Assembly (NCBI RefSeq): GCF_032854445.1
Contig: NC_088299.1
Coordinates: 10,531,608-10,595,607, forward strand
Direction: 5' to 3'
DNA length: 64,000 nucleotides
DNA from: Liolophura sinensis
Taxonomy: Eukaryota > Mollusca > Polyplacophora > Chitonida > Chitonidae
Translations under genes and position numbers: made by a program
Shown here: positions 36,373 to 48,621 of the stretch, piece by piece
How positions within the stretch are numbered: position 1 is the stretch's first letter
Layout of the letters: each line of letters begins with the position of its first letter
The notes under the pieces: model-generated
Told to the model about the DNA's origin: nothing
The model's input: only the letters and a program-made list of their open reading frames with translations
Databases searched by the model: none

Positions 36373-36384
36373 GTACGGGGGTTT

Positions 36385-37611
36385 GTTTGAACAGCATGGA
36401 CGTAGATATACACCTCATTGTTTTATGTGTACACAGCGTTTGTGTGAACAGCACGTATAAACATCACCGTTCTGTAGAACACGATTCTTTTTCGTTTTGC
36501 ACAAAATCCAATATTGCCACCAAGTCACGTGATCAGTTTCCACAACTTCAAGTCTTTACCTAAAACATACTGAAGTTGCACATACGTCTAATTACCCGTT
36601 CTCTCATAACACTCTCCACAATTTTAGTGGGAGTAATAATAATCCGAAGAGAAAGATTGGGATTCTAGCCTGAATGTCTTGAGCTTCTAACAATTGTTTC
36701 CATGGTAATGTGGTGGACGTTTTCAATTAAACACTGGTGGTTATGGTTAATGTGGTAAACATGTGGCATCAACATTTTGCACTGAAAATAAACATGAAGT
36801 CGTCCTCAATGGACGACATGTTTTTATTGACAATACCCATATAACTGGGGCACACATACTAGTCACACCTATGGATTTTGACACGGCATACATATAATTC
36901 GTTTTATAGGGCATAAAATGCCATAAAACCTATAATATTCCTTCACATTGAAGGATAGTCTTTCAGGAAAAGAGATTTTTACAAAATGCAATTTCCACGT
37001 GTGAGTTACTTCAGTCCGTTTTAAGTTTACTATAGTAAACACTTTTAAGTATTGAACGGCTTTCTACACTGAATTGTAAAAAACATACGTACTTACTGTA
37101 CTAATGGTGTTTATTGAAAATATCCGCCATATTGCTTTGCAAACCATAATAACACATCTCTTTATTAAGTAAACAAGTTTTTTTTCAACGCACACCCGGA
37201 CTCGTTTCTAACTGTGAAAGCAGTGTTTAAAAATGAAGTATGTGTAGTTAGTGTGTACATGTGGGCCATGTGCCATCTAGAAGGCTCGCTTGGCTTGGGC
37301 AAAATCTGTCAATAACCGCCTTTTTCTGATGTCTGGACATTGTGTGATGGATAACAGTCGCGGCTAACACATTTCCGAACCGTTGGCCTTTTCTTTGAAA
37401 AATTACTTCACTCCGTTGCTTTTTCGGCACGTTTACCTGCCCTGCGCAGTTTAGAATCAACGTAATAGCGGCAGATGATCGCATCCTACATCATTCCCAC
37501 GTGTCAACAGAGTCTAAATACAAACTCAACTTTTTACTCACGTTGAAAAACATATACCCCACTTTCATTTTTTTTATGACATAAAATTTCGCTAGAGTAG
37601 GACTGTAAGCA
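36385..37611. other. No gene recognised
   Basis: AT-rich. A minus-strand 78-codon frame near 37,248-37,484 has no motif support. Confidence 0.45.
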
Positions 37612-37693
37612 GAATTAGGTACGAAATGCAGTGATGCTTATTGTAATTTATTAGAGGTCACTAGTTCTGAATTACTCTTATTGCTGTATTTTA
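37612..37693 (+). repeat. Family B fragment interrupted by a SINE
   Basis: AATGCAGTGATGCTTATTGT, TTTATTAGAGGTCACTAGTT and ATTGCTGTATTTT match the central part of family B. A full-length SINE begins at 37,694. Confidence 0.65.
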
Positions 37694-37961
37694 GGGGCCT
37701 CCGTGGCTCAGTTGGTTATCGCGCTAGCGCAACGTAATGATCTGGGAGCCGCTCACCAATGCGGTCGCTGTGAGTTCAAGTCCAGCTCATGCTGGCTTCC
37801 TCTCCGGCCGTAAGTGAGAAGGACAGCCAGCAACCTGCGGATGGTCGTGGGTTTTCTGCGGGCTCTGCCCGGTTTTCTCCACCATAATGTTGGCTGCCGT
37901 CGTATAAGTGAAATATTCTTGAGTACGGTGTAAAACCACCAATCAAATCAAATAAATAAAT
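37694..37961 (+). mobile_element. Full-length tRNA-derived SINE
   Basis: The copy has the complete head (GGGGCCTCCGTGGCTCAGTT, GGTTATCGCGCTAGCGCA), a B-box-like GAGTTCAAGTCC, the body, the 3' block and an AATCAAATAAATAAAT tail. ATTGCTGTATTT before and ATTGATGTATTT after form the target-site duplication, so it inserted into a family B copy. Confidence 0.9.
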
Positions 37962-38099
37962 ATTGATGTATTTCATTTCAATTTAATGATAAGTCACATG
38001 ACACAATGCAATGGTAAAATATCAACAATATTTACAAATAAGGTAATATCATGTAGATCTATGAAATCGAAAAATGTCAAGGAGAAACAAAAGGAAAGA

Positions 38100-38480
38100 G
38101 AAATGGCCCATTCTTAATGCAATGATCAACACTAAACGCGTGGGAAAGAATGGATGATTAGTAGGTATTGACTGGAAAAAAATGAATGAATAATTGAATG
38201 ATCATAGGACCAGTGTTTGCAGAATGAAAGAATATAGGGTTTAATACCTAGAGATGAATGAATAAATCAATGAATGATAAGTGTATAACGACTGGAGAAG
38301 AATGGATGATTATAGGAATTAATGCCTGGAGATTGAATGAATGATTGATTATAGGGTTTAATGCCTGGGTGTGAAAGAATGATAAGTGTATAACGACTGG
38401 AGAAGAATGAAAGAATGGACGATTATAGGGAGTACTACCTGGTGAACGAATGAATGAATGAATGAATGAACGATAAGGTT
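38100..38480. repeat. GAATGAAT-rich minisatellite
   Basis: Imperfect units combine GAATGAATGA runs with GATTATAGGGTTTAATGCCT and ATAACGACTGGAGAAGAATG, repeated three to four times with length variation. Confidence 0.75.
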
Positions 38481-39751
38481 TAAACGTGACGTTATACTCT
38501 GATAAGATGACCATGCAAGGAAGTATGCATATTAATGAGAAAACAAACAACATGTGAGATATTGCTCTCCATGTACATGTACATGATATGAATGTATAAC
38601 CATACATTCATATCAACACAGAATCAGCATACACGGTGAAGTATGGCTTCATTATCAACGGTTTAAGAGCTCAGAAACCTTTGTGCGGATTCTGTGGCAA
38701 TCACCGCAAAGGGTTTCGTTTTCAGACCACAGAATCCATATCCATGTACACCTCCAACAGAGGGCAGAATAGCACAATACTGCGAATTTTGTTAGTAAAA
38801 TTGGGCCTCGACAGAAGATACAAATCGCAAACGCTACAACTCATTCACCATAACCGAGAGGGGAAGGCGTGCCCATTGTCCGTCTCATTACCATCAATCT
38901 GCACCATAGATCCAGGGTACGCAGTTTATAAGAACAATGACAGAACGATAAATAGAAAATGTCGAACACATGTTTTATGGGTGCTGTTAGCATCGTAATC
39001 ACATCAAAACAATGACGGTATAATTTCTTCGGTGTGCTTTATCGCTTCCTGTATAGAGAGGACCTGCGTTTGCAAGACCTGGGAAAGACGTGATACATCT
39101 AGTTAAACTTGAAATGTTAGATACAAAATACTTTGAGCATTGACACACTTTTGACCTGGGCTTTTGAATTTGCTCAGTAGTTTAATGAACAGTGATTATC
39201 ATGACGTTGAGTGATCCGAAATTTATCACCAACACTGAGTTTTCTAAGGTTGGGCCGTCGAATGATCTGGGTCACAGGGACGAGGCTTAAATCCCGAGGC
39301 TTAATTTTGCGGAACATGCACTGTCTTGTTAATGCATTTAAATACCTCTTTGTTCATCATGGCGTTTAAGTGCTTAATCAAGTCGCTCGATCAAATCCGC
39401 CATCAGCAAAGTTAATATGAGTATATGTAACAAATAAGTATATATAGTATATGTTAGTTTAACTATATATAACAAGTAAGTATATGCATGACCATATCAT
39501 TAACACGTTTGATAAAGAACTCTTGTGCAAAAAAGTTGAGGATACGCTAATCCTTTCATCCAGGTGTGTTTAAAAGAAATGACAATCTTATACAAAATAT
39601 CTATATGTACCAAAAGAATATTCCATCCGAAGATTGAAAACAATACTTTTGTTTATTTTTCTGATGATGTTTAACCGAGGTACCATGGGTACCAAGGTAC
39701 TCGTCAGAATCCCATATTAACGAAAAATATTTATACAATGGGTCAGGAGTC
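38481..39751. other. No gene assigned
   Basis: A 120-codon plus-strand frame at 38,636-38,998 is open but has no recognised motif. 39,430-39,490 is a short TA-rich tandem tract built on AAGTATAT and ATATATAACA. Confidence 0.4.
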
Positions 39752-39872
39752 TCTAACCAATGTGGCCGCTGTGAGTTCAAGTCCAACTTCAACTTATGCT
39801 GGCTCCCTCTCCTGTCGTATTAGCCTACGTGAGAAAAACTGACAGCAACCTACCGATGGTCCTGGGTATTCT
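39752..39872 (+). mobile_element. SINE fragment, middle part
   Basis: AACCAATGTGGCCGCTGTGA, GTTCAAGTCCAACTT, CTGGCTCCCTCTCC and GACAGCAACCTACCGATGGT match the SINE from the B-box region to mid-body; the 3' end is lost. Confidence 0.75.
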
Positions 39873-39914
39873 CCAATATTCTCAAGTTCCTTACACCATA
39901 AATTAACAAGATAA

Positions 39915-40372
39915 GAGACTTACAGCATAGCGAGTAAAATAATAGCACCGACGAGGGTGTGATAGTTGGCAAATGGTCACACGTAACCGGTGAAATACGG
40001 CCACTTGTCGGTCTACATCAGATAGGGCTCCATTCTAACGATTCATATACAGGCATAAATAGTGGAAAATTGCATCCCCCTTAGCACCATTGCTTAAGCA
40101 GAAATATGTATAAAAAAAAGAACTAAATAAATACAGTGTTGTCATTAGCAATTTATTAGACGTCACTTGTTCAGATTCATACATAACGCTGTGTTGTCTG
40201 AGAAAGATGCCTGAGAAAGATGAAATGTTATCGTGTGGAAATAATGCAAAGGGCCTCGACCTCGGGAATGCATGATTCACCAACAAAGTCCTGATTTATG
40301 TAGGAATGCAGTCTGGATTTTACCGATTTTCTTTCACAATGTCGTCACTGCTCTGGCTTTACTCTGGTCCTT
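39915..40372 (+). repeat. Family B dispersed repeat, longest copy, possible terminal inverted repeats
   Basis: The copy begins ACAGCATAGCGAGTAAAATA and includes GGCAAATGGTCACACGTAAC, CCATTGCTTAAGCAG, TTATTAGACGTCACTTGTTC and CAAAGGGCCTCGACCTCGGG. It ends with GTCGTCACTGCTCTGGCTTT then ACTCT, the approximate reverse complement of the family head, suggesting terminal inverted repeats of about 35 bases. Only this copy shows that end. Confidence 0.7.
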
Positions 40373-43057
40373 TATATCCAGTCTTTTCAGGCTATTTTTT
40401 TTTTATATCCAGGAGAATTTCTAGGGCATTTGGTCTGCAATAATATATAATGAATACCTGGTACATTTTACTTTTTTAGACCAGGTATATTTGCTTTTTA
40501 TCACAAGATTGCTGCTTGAGCTTTAATGGATCTCTTTAATGAGAAATTTGATTAAACGGCTATTTTGGGGGAAATTCGGTTCAAGTGATGATTGACTCAG
40601 GGATAAGAATACGACTGTTTTGCTGTCATATATTGCGGTGAGTCAAACAAACTCTACTTCCCCCATTCCCTCCCCCGCATTATGGCTGCCCGTGTGTATC
40701 CCAGTCACGAAGCAACGCCCACTTACTACAACAGCAGCAGGAATAGAGCTCTGACCAATAATAAAACGATTTTTCTTCTCGAAAACATGCGATTTCACAA
40801 CATTAAACATCGAGGTGACAAAAGCATATTAAGGACAGAAAAGAAATGCGGACAAAAGCAGTGGCTTTGTGATTATCGGAAAGCAATCTAAACGGTGACA
40901 AGAGCACCTGTGAGGGAAGCAAAGCGCGCAGGAAGCGGATCTCAGAAAGTCAATCAGCAGCCACTAACATTGTCCCAGAAACAATTAGTTCCTTGCCGAC
41001 GCTCAATTTATCTGGATTAGTCTTGTACTACAGTCCATTTTGTCGTTTTCTACCCTTGTGCTATAATCTGCGCTCTCCGCCTAGTAGTCGTCCTATTGCA
41101 AAAATGACTCTGAACACGCGACTGTCAAGATAAAGTATCACCGGAAATGACCTGTGACTCCAGTAAAACGCAGATCTGTTGGTACTGATGAAAAGTGTTT
41201 TAATTTGCTTCATAAACAGGATGATCTCGGTCGATATAAGCTTTCTTTATTTTATTATATAAGAAAAGAAGAATAAATGATTATAATGTGTAGACCAGTG
41301 TGGTTGACATGTCAAAATTGACAATCTACTGCAGAACACGTTTTTATCAGTTTTTCTTCACGAAAATTTGTCCACTGGCAATAATTAAAAAGCGCTTGTA
41401 GACATTTCGAATTCTCCACTTAAAACAATGATACACCCAATGCAATAGCTCTTATGTTGAAAGTTTAAGGATGGTTAAAAAAGGTGTCATAAACTGTTCA
41501 TTTTATTTTAGAACAGCGACACATTCCTCACGCAAGGCTACAAATCATCAGTGGACTTTCTAAACAAGAGCAACAAGTTTATTTTTGGCCTGATGTGATC
41601 TTTAATGGATAAACGAGGCATCCAAATCAACAAGTCGCTTTCAGATATCATTACCAACAAGTGGTTCAAACAGAAAGACAGATAACAACCGAATCTCTAG
41701 TAATTGATTTGGTAATGATGATCTTCTGTGGAAAAGACACGCGCGGTTCAACCATGTGACCATGGCCACCAGATTCGCTTCCCGCGTTTAATTAAACCTT
41801 TCACCTAGCCTTTTGAGCAGTTAAACATTTGTCAAAAGGACAAGCTCTCCAACACCGGAAGTTGACGGGGTCATTTGCTGTAGTGACCACTTAAATGGTG
41901 TCTCAGGTGGTGGTTATAGTCTCCCAGAGTCACTCTGTTGCCTCGATCGGTCTGTGATTAGTGGAAATGAAACTAGCAGTTAACTGGTCTGTTGTAGATA
42001 GGAACCTTTCATTGCTCTATCAGAAGATGTGTGGAGTACAGACTATCTAGACATGTCACAAGCTTGATGAATTTTACCAGAATGCCGACGACTGGGCTAT
42101 GGTGTTTTGATCTTGCTGTCTGTGACGTACACAAAAGGCAGAGCGCTTAAACGGAATAGAAAAGAAGGAAAGCTGCTTCAAGCTGGACAGCTGCTGTGAA
42201 TTACGGGATATTATATAATGGTACTCAAAGAAAAGTTATGTTTTTACTCAACTTTTGACTCGAGTTGATTGATGGATCAAATGGAATTTAGTCAGCTCTT
42301 CACATCATTGATCTTGAATCATGTCAGATGTATATTTTCTTCTTTATACACAGTTCTTTAGTGGTTTGTTTTGAAGGTTGTATTGGGAACTGACCAAGGG
42401 ATATATTGACCCGGAACGTCCATTTTGGTTGATTGCTGGTATAGGCCTACGAAAATCTGTTTTGACACCCAGACTCTTTCTAATAAAAAGAAATTGTGGA
42501 GACCTCTCAACTTTACATCATGTCATCGACAATTGCTGCTATGGGGAAATATTTATCCTACTGTTGAGACAATGCAGCATGAGGCTGACATACTCATGCT
42601 GATAACGAATATTGGTCCATCAATGATGAACAAGATGTCGTCTACCAGAAACATGACTCCGTGGACTCGTTGACAGGGTTGTTCTACTCCTCTATATACG
42701 GTATAAATCTGCAATCACCTAATGAATATCAGTAGATCAGATAGAAAACACCTGGCCAAGAAATCAATACTTACACAATATAAAGCATATTTTCTCTGTC
42801 AAATTGTCATTTTTAATAAACAATATAAAAAGAGATTATAACAATTTTATAGTTTATGCACTTTTTTTGCATTTTGATAGTGTGTATTTAAGATATATAT
42901 ATGACTTTTAAATAGGTACGATATTTATATATCAGTTTAAAGCCTAACTGGCAAAAATCCCACTCACACCACCATGTAACGTACGGAACTTTGTGAGGAA
43001 GGTAATGTTAATAGAGTCTGTGGCAAGGTTACGGGAACTATTCACTAACTGAAAACA
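40373..43057. other. No gene recognised; Naiad tail scrap near 42,405-42,480
   Basis: AT-rich. GGAACGTCCATTTTGGTTGA, TTGCTGGTATAGGCCTACGA and TGTTTTGACACCCAG near 42,410-42,470 resemble the terminal part of the Naiad tail. Confidence 0.4.
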
Positions 43058-43317
43058 ACTCTCACAAAAATCTGTTAATTTTAGCAGAAACCCCGTTAGT
43101 GACGCTAGAATGAATTGTTTTATTATAATACTGGGTCATATTTAACATAACATCCTGTTAGTCTAATACAGTCTTTATGCTCAATTATAAATAGAACATG
43201 TGTGCAACATTTGACGGAACATTCTGCTGCAGTAACAAAATTAATTCTAGACAGACTAGATTCTAGATCATACAGACGACAGATTTTCTGTTAAACTGAA
43301 CAGATTTTTTTTAGAGT
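43058..43317. mobile_element. MITE-like element with terminal inverted repeats, copy 1
   Basis: The ends are ACTCTCACAAAAATCTGTTA and, reading inward from the other side, ACTCTAAAAAAAATCTGTTC. The inner parts of both ends carry a TCTGTTAA...AACAGAA motif. The copy is about 260 bases with no coding capacity. A related copy lies at 60,238-60,490. Confidence 0.7.
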
Positions 43318-44276
43318 AACCCCGATATTTGACATAAAGATCGAAAATCAGCATTTTCAAAAGAAAGCATTTTTTTCCTAATAGTGAACGCAACCACACG
43401 AAAAGCATCAGATAAAACAACACATGTACGCAATAAAAATTCCATTGCACGCGTTTTATCTTAAAGCATTTCTAACATCGCTAATACCTGTAATTGCAAT
43501 AACGATGCAACGAGAGCCCAGACGAAAGACTAGAGTCTAGCTGAAATAGACGCCGTACTACTCAGTTGACCAAGAATTTATATTTTTGTAAGCTTTTTTT
43601 CACTGATCATTGGCAAACTTTTGTACAACTTTTTCACTCCGCCCATTTTTGGCGTAGATTGGTAGGAGCTATACAACAAGAGACATTTTTGTATACAGGC
43701 TTTGTCCAAAATGTAGAAAACCATAAGTGCATCTGTAGAAAGATTGGCAGGTTTAATTTATTTTTCTCTCACATTGAAATGCAGACATCACACTATATCC
43801 TTTCAATGCAGAATTTCCAATACTGTTTTTTTTTTAACATTTTTACGTCATTGTGCTGGTATTACGTGTGTGAACACAAGAGTCGAAATCTAACCAATGC
43901 CATTTTGTTTAAAGCTATGAAAAACAACTGTAAAATACTTATGAATTACTTTAGGCGTCTTATCAAGAATTCAGATTCCTATCAACATTCGTAATAAAAA
44001 TGGAAAGGCTGGGAAAATGGTCAGAGGAGCCGATTACAGAACAGCATTTAACCTAAATCCGATGGGAATTAGGAATACGGGAGGAAAATTAGACGTTAAA
44101 AAGAGAAGCAGCCGACTTTTTTTCAGTGACATTTGAAACACACTCTGGTAAAAGCAGTGTTTATAGAAATCTGTCTTTGTCGTAACCGTCAAAAAATGGC
44201 ATGAAAACTGGAACATGAGAAGAGATATTAAGTTCCAAACGCGTAGGAATCATTAAACACAGTGAGATTTTTTATC
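43318..44276. other. No gene assigned
   Basis: The 142-codon plus-strand frame 43,566-43,994 is Phe/Tyr/Cys-rich as expected from AT-rich random DNA; no motif was seen. Confidence 0.4.
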
Positions 44277-44500
44277 GCATTTTGAGTAATTCTAAACCAG
44301 TGATGTCTAATTAATTGTAATTAACAAACACTGCATTTTTTTGGCTTAATTTTGCTTCACTCATGGTATTAAGCGGATTGTAATTTGCTGCAATTTAAGA
44401 ATTTACATGAACAGTTGGAAAGAAACAAATAAACTGAGGTAAAATGACAAGAGCTCTTTCCACGTGTCCATTTGCCAGTTACCAAACTGTCGTTGCTTTT
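44277..44500 (-). repeat. Family B dispersed repeat, minus orientation
   Basis: The reverse complement contains GGCAAATGGACACGTGG, TCATTTTACCTCAGTTTATT, CATGTAAATTCTTAAA and CACTGGTTTAGAATTACTCA. Confidence 0.65.
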
Positions 44501-45990
44501 TTAGATCTAGTCTATGCGCGGTAAGTCTTGTAGCTTCTATAATGTTTCGCATCAACGACGAAATGTCGGGTACCATGAGAGAATCAGTTCACCACAATAT
44601 ACTCAGTTTTTCCTGCTTAGATGTATCTGTCGGGCCCCTTCTGTTTTTGGCTAGATATTCCCTTGGTGTTTGAAGCTACCATGATTTGCATTCCATTTAA
44701 AGAAGATTGTAGCCTCGTTAAGTCCTCATTCCTCTAACAATGGTAACATTTTACTGGGGTGCCATTTTGCCTCTAAACTATATTAAACCATTGAAACTAT
44801 ACCATGATTTACCATCCGTTGAAGAGGATAGCGACTAGCCCCGTTAAGTCATTTTGTTTCCAGTCTTAAAAAGATGCCAGTCAGAAATACAGTATTGTGT
44901 TCAGGATTGTAGTATTTTTATTTTTTTGATTGTTGTTTAACGCCATTATGATGAATTTAACACATATACGTTTGCAGACACAGCATTAATTTCCCGAAGT
45001 ATACCTGACAAACCGCTTAACTTAAAGAGGATATACCGGAGATTTGGGGCCAAAAATCCATGTTCGCTAATTGAATCAAATTTCCACTGTTTACTCTGAA
45101 TTACTGTATTGAGTAAATATTCAACTGATGCCTGTACTGTTTATACTACTTAAAATGATTCTAAAGTTTGAAAACGTTTTAATGCGACCCGCTTTGGACC
45201 GTTTTGGAACGGAAGCATGTGTTGATATTCGGTGAAAGGTAGTTATTGGGGCTATTTTTAATAATCGATTTTAATCGATTGGGTTTGAAGTTGATCGACT
45301 TTTATGCCTCAAATCTCCGGTGTAGCCTCTTTAAGGCCTGTCTCTGCACTGGTGAGGAGCCGATCGTATTCTATAAAAGCGAATAAGCCAAACGGCTCTC
45401 CCTTCCTCCACGTGAAGAAATGAATACCAGGAAATACATCGCCTAAAGAAAAAGGCGCGTAATTATACAAATATTTCATGACTGTTATTTCATGATACTG
45501 TATACCTACAATTAAAACAAGGCTTTTAAACAGCAAGTGAGATAAAAGTGCTCTAAGCCACGCCGATTTCTGATCTCTTGTCTTAGTACTTGTATTTATC
45601 AATTATTGATCTGAATTCAGTCATGATAAGCCAACTAATACAATAAATATGATTCAGAAGTCTGTGGAATCAACTGTCTGTGCAATTTTAACTAAATTTA
45701 CAATCCGGGTTGTCGTTTTGGCCTTAAAGCGTGTTCGGACTGGAGACAAAATGATAGATACGCCAGTAAGATTCTACCATTGCAATATGAATGAGGACTT
45801 AAAGAGGCTACAATGTTCTTTAAATGGAATGCAACTCATGGTACCTTCAAACACCCAGAGAATACCTAGCGAAAAACAGAAGAAGCCCGACAGATTGATC
45901 CAAGTAGGAAACACTTGGTATTGTGTGGTGAACAGTTTCTTTCATGGCACCCGACGTTTTGTTGTGGATGGAAAACATTATAGAAAATAA
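44501..45990. other. No gene assigned
   Basis: A plus-strand 113-codon frame at 45,649-45,990 runs up to a family B copy; no recognised domain. The rest is AT-rich without signals. Confidence 0.4.
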
Positions 45991-46154
45991 TAAAACTTAC
46001 AGCATAGGGAGTAAAACCAGATCGGCTACGACAGTGTGATAATTGGCAAATGGTCACACTTAACCGGCAAAACACGGTCTCTTGTTGATTCAGTTGATCT
46101 TAGTTTAGGGTTTTATTCTAACTGTTCATGTAAATGCTTAAATAGTAGCACTTT
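45991..46154 (+). repeat. Family B dispersed repeat, 5' part
   Basis: ACTTACAGCATAGGGAGTAA, AACCAGATCGGCTACGACAG, GGCAAATGGTCACACTTAAC and GGTTTTATTCTAACTGTTCA are present. The copy is cut off by the SINE that follows. Confidence 0.75.
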
Positions 46155-46267
46155 GGATGGTCGTGGTTTTTGCCCCGGGTTCGCCCTGGTTATGCTGGTC
46201 GCCATCGAATAAGTGAAGTACTCTTGAGAACGGTGTAAAACACCTGTCAAGTAAATAAATAAATAAA
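46155..46267 (+). mobile_element. SINE 3' half inserted in family B
   Basis: GGATGGTCGTGGTTTTTGCC, TATGCTGGTCGCC, the 3' block (AAGTACTCTTGAGAACGGTG) and an AAATAAATAAATAAA tail are visible. Confidence 0.8.
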
Positions 46268-46859
46268 GTAAAATAAACTGCAATTAGGCTAAAATATAAC
46301 ATACTGACTTGCATAAACATTTTTATCACTGTCACTCTTAGCGTCACAGCATCAACAACAGTATTTCGTGTCCTTAATCCCTTCTCTAATATGACTAAAA
46401 CACGAATTTCAGTTCACTTGTCTTACAGTTTGTGCCATCGCACTTTGATTTACAAAGACTTTTTCGGTTTTACCTCAGAAAAGAACAAACTTGTATTCGC
46501 ATCTTTACCTTAAGCGCTACCAGCCCATATATGATTTCTATTTATTTGACTTTTTTCTTATCCCACAAAACTCTTTTTCATGCAAGTTAAAATTTAAATT
46601 CTCTTTGCGATGCCTAGTTTTTGGTGCTGGAAGTTGAAATTTGGATGTTTGTAAAAATTGATAGGGTGGACACAATTTTTATGTATTAATCACAAAAAAA
46701 GCTTTAAAATTGCATTTCAAATTTTGACTTGAGTCAGAACTGACTTTATGGCTTTCCATAACGCTATGCATACTTTTCCACTTCTTTTGAGTGAAGAAAA
46801 CTGAATTGCTTCGTGTAAAGCACGGTATTTTGAGATTGCGACCCCATTTGTCAAGTACC
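46268..46859. other. No gene or repeat recognised
   Basis: AT-rich, stop-rich in all frames. Confidence 0.5.
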
Positions 46860-47230
46860 ATTCTGCTGTGGCCAGCCTGCGATCCTATCTTTCAGGTTGT
46901 GACCAGTCTGCGATCCCATCTCTCAGGTTGTGGCCAGCCTGCGATCCCATCTGTCAGGTTGTGGCCAGCTTGCGACTACATTATCCAGTGGCCAATCAGC
47001 TATGACGAGCCAGTCACCCCAATTGTCAAGGACAAATCTGCCTGGGCAAGCCTTTGATCCAATCTCTCACGGGTCAATCTGTTGTGGTCAGCTTGTGACT
47101 GCATTTCTAAGCGGCCAGTCGAAAGTACCGAGTCTGCGACCCCATTTGCCAGGGACTAATCTGTTGTGACGATCCTAGGACCTTACTTCTAATCTGTTGT
47201 GGTGAGCCTGCGACTCAATTTGCCAAGGGT
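46860..47230. repeat. Minisatellite, core unit about 31 bp
   Basis: The first three or four units are near-identical variants of GGTTGTGGCCAGCCTGCGAT then CCCATCTGTCA. Later units are degraded and longer. Confidence 0.82.
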
Positions 47231-47459
47231 CCTGAGACCCCCTTTGTCTGTGGCGATAAGAACTCTTAGGTGGACTGGACGACAGCCCTAATGGCATTGT
47301 CCACGCACCACGGGTGCGTGTATTCATCATGCATGTGTATTCATCATCTTTTATCTTCCATCACATGGAAGTAGAAAATATAGCCTGGTAATATATTTAA
47401 CGTTACTCGCCCAAGGCTTTTCGTGAAAACATCGCTTATCTTCATTTAGAATGAAGTGT

Positions 47460-47710
47460 GACGGGTTACAATTTGCACATTTCTTGGTAATCTATCGTCA
47501 CGTGATAGATTAGAAAGCTTTATCACACATAACGGTTTTATAACCGATTTCTGATCGCGCACGAGATCCTGTTATTGCTGTAGCATAAACATGAATCAAA
47601 GTGTGTTCCCATGGTAGTTACCTCTATCTGCTTTGTTTCTCCCTCACTTTGTTAACAATAAAGAATAATGCTTTTGGTGCACAGATTCAGACATGAGCAG
47701 CTACATTGGA
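47460..47710 (+). repeat. Family C dispersed repeat, copy 1
   Basis: It is collinear with 62,585-62,830. Shared blocks are ACCGATTTCTGATCGCGCAC, GATCAAAGCGTGTTCCCATG or ATCAAAGTGTGTTCCCATGG, and ACAGATTCAGA. It lies just left of the virus-like element. Confidence 0.7.
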
Positions 47711-47956
47711 CCCGCATTTATCAAACGGCTTTAATACGATTTGACTCAAAAATTCAAACACAGCTACAATTAAACTGTTTTGCTTTAGAAAATTTGACAT
47801 ATGTGAACCGGTTCTTTACCCCAGAACAATATACTAACCGCAATTTTAATTTTTTGCTGCTCTGAGTTTGTCTCATAAAGGTGGAGAAAACCTAAAAATT
47901 ACATAAAGTTCAAATGAAATAGTTCAAAAAATTAGTTGTGAATATGATCTTCAATA

Positions 47957-48482
47957 GTTTTCATAATTTTTGTATGGTGGGTATTTGGGGCCACCTTTTG
48001 GTATGACCAGCCCTTGGATAATAATGTTATTAACGGGGATGTAAAACAATGTTTTATAAATATATTTGTGCTAGAATTTGATCTTTTCAGCTAAAAACGT
48101 TCAATCAGAGTAGTATACAAGGGGCCAAACGTCCCGTATTGCGGTAGCGTAGGTGTGTCGTTGAGTCCGCGCTCCAATAGGCGCATGCGCGTCACGTCAC
48201 ACGACACGCGAGGCATGCCATTCGCACCAAAACTGACCATTGAGTCAGCTCCATTACTCGCCAAAACTAACCAATGGGTGTGCATGACAATGGGTGTGCA
48301 TGACGTTTCGCATGGTAGCGAAAACGTCGGCCTGTAAAGTTGGGTTGAGTAGATCCTTCAGCTCCATTTCGCGCCAAAACTGACCAATGGGTAAGCTCTA
48401 TTCGCGCCAAAACTGATCAATGGGTGACCTCAATTCGTGCCAAAACTGACCATTCGGGGACCGCGCGGTTTGGTGCTGGTTT
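47957..48482 (+). repeat. Left inverted terminal repeat of the virus-like element
   Basis: The outer part has TATGGTGGGTATTTGGGGCC and ACCTTTTGGTAT, matching the reverse complement of 56,290-56,330. The middle part, GTATACAAGGGGCCAAACGT to GGCGCATGCGCGTCACG, matches the reverse complement of 55,869-55,961. The inner part holds repeated GCGCCAAAACTGACCAATGG-type blocks. Confidence 0.85.
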
Positions 48483-48621
48483 ACGTCCGAGCGGATGGGA
48501 TAAAATTGAGGTGTATGAGCCGTGAAGCTCCAGGCCATGGCCATCCAGGGAGAGACGCTACGCTGTCAATATGAAAAGATCCACTTATGCAGGAGGAGGA
48601 GAAGGAGAGGCTTCGGCAAAG

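Noticed and set aside
38636-38998. 120-codon plus-strand frame with a CGFCG motif
   Set aside because: A lone Cys pair with no spacing pattern of a known zinc-binding domain; no other support.
43566-43994. 142-codon plus-strand open frame
   Set aside because: Phe/Tyr/Asn-rich composition matching AT-rich DNA, with no motif, homologue or splice context.
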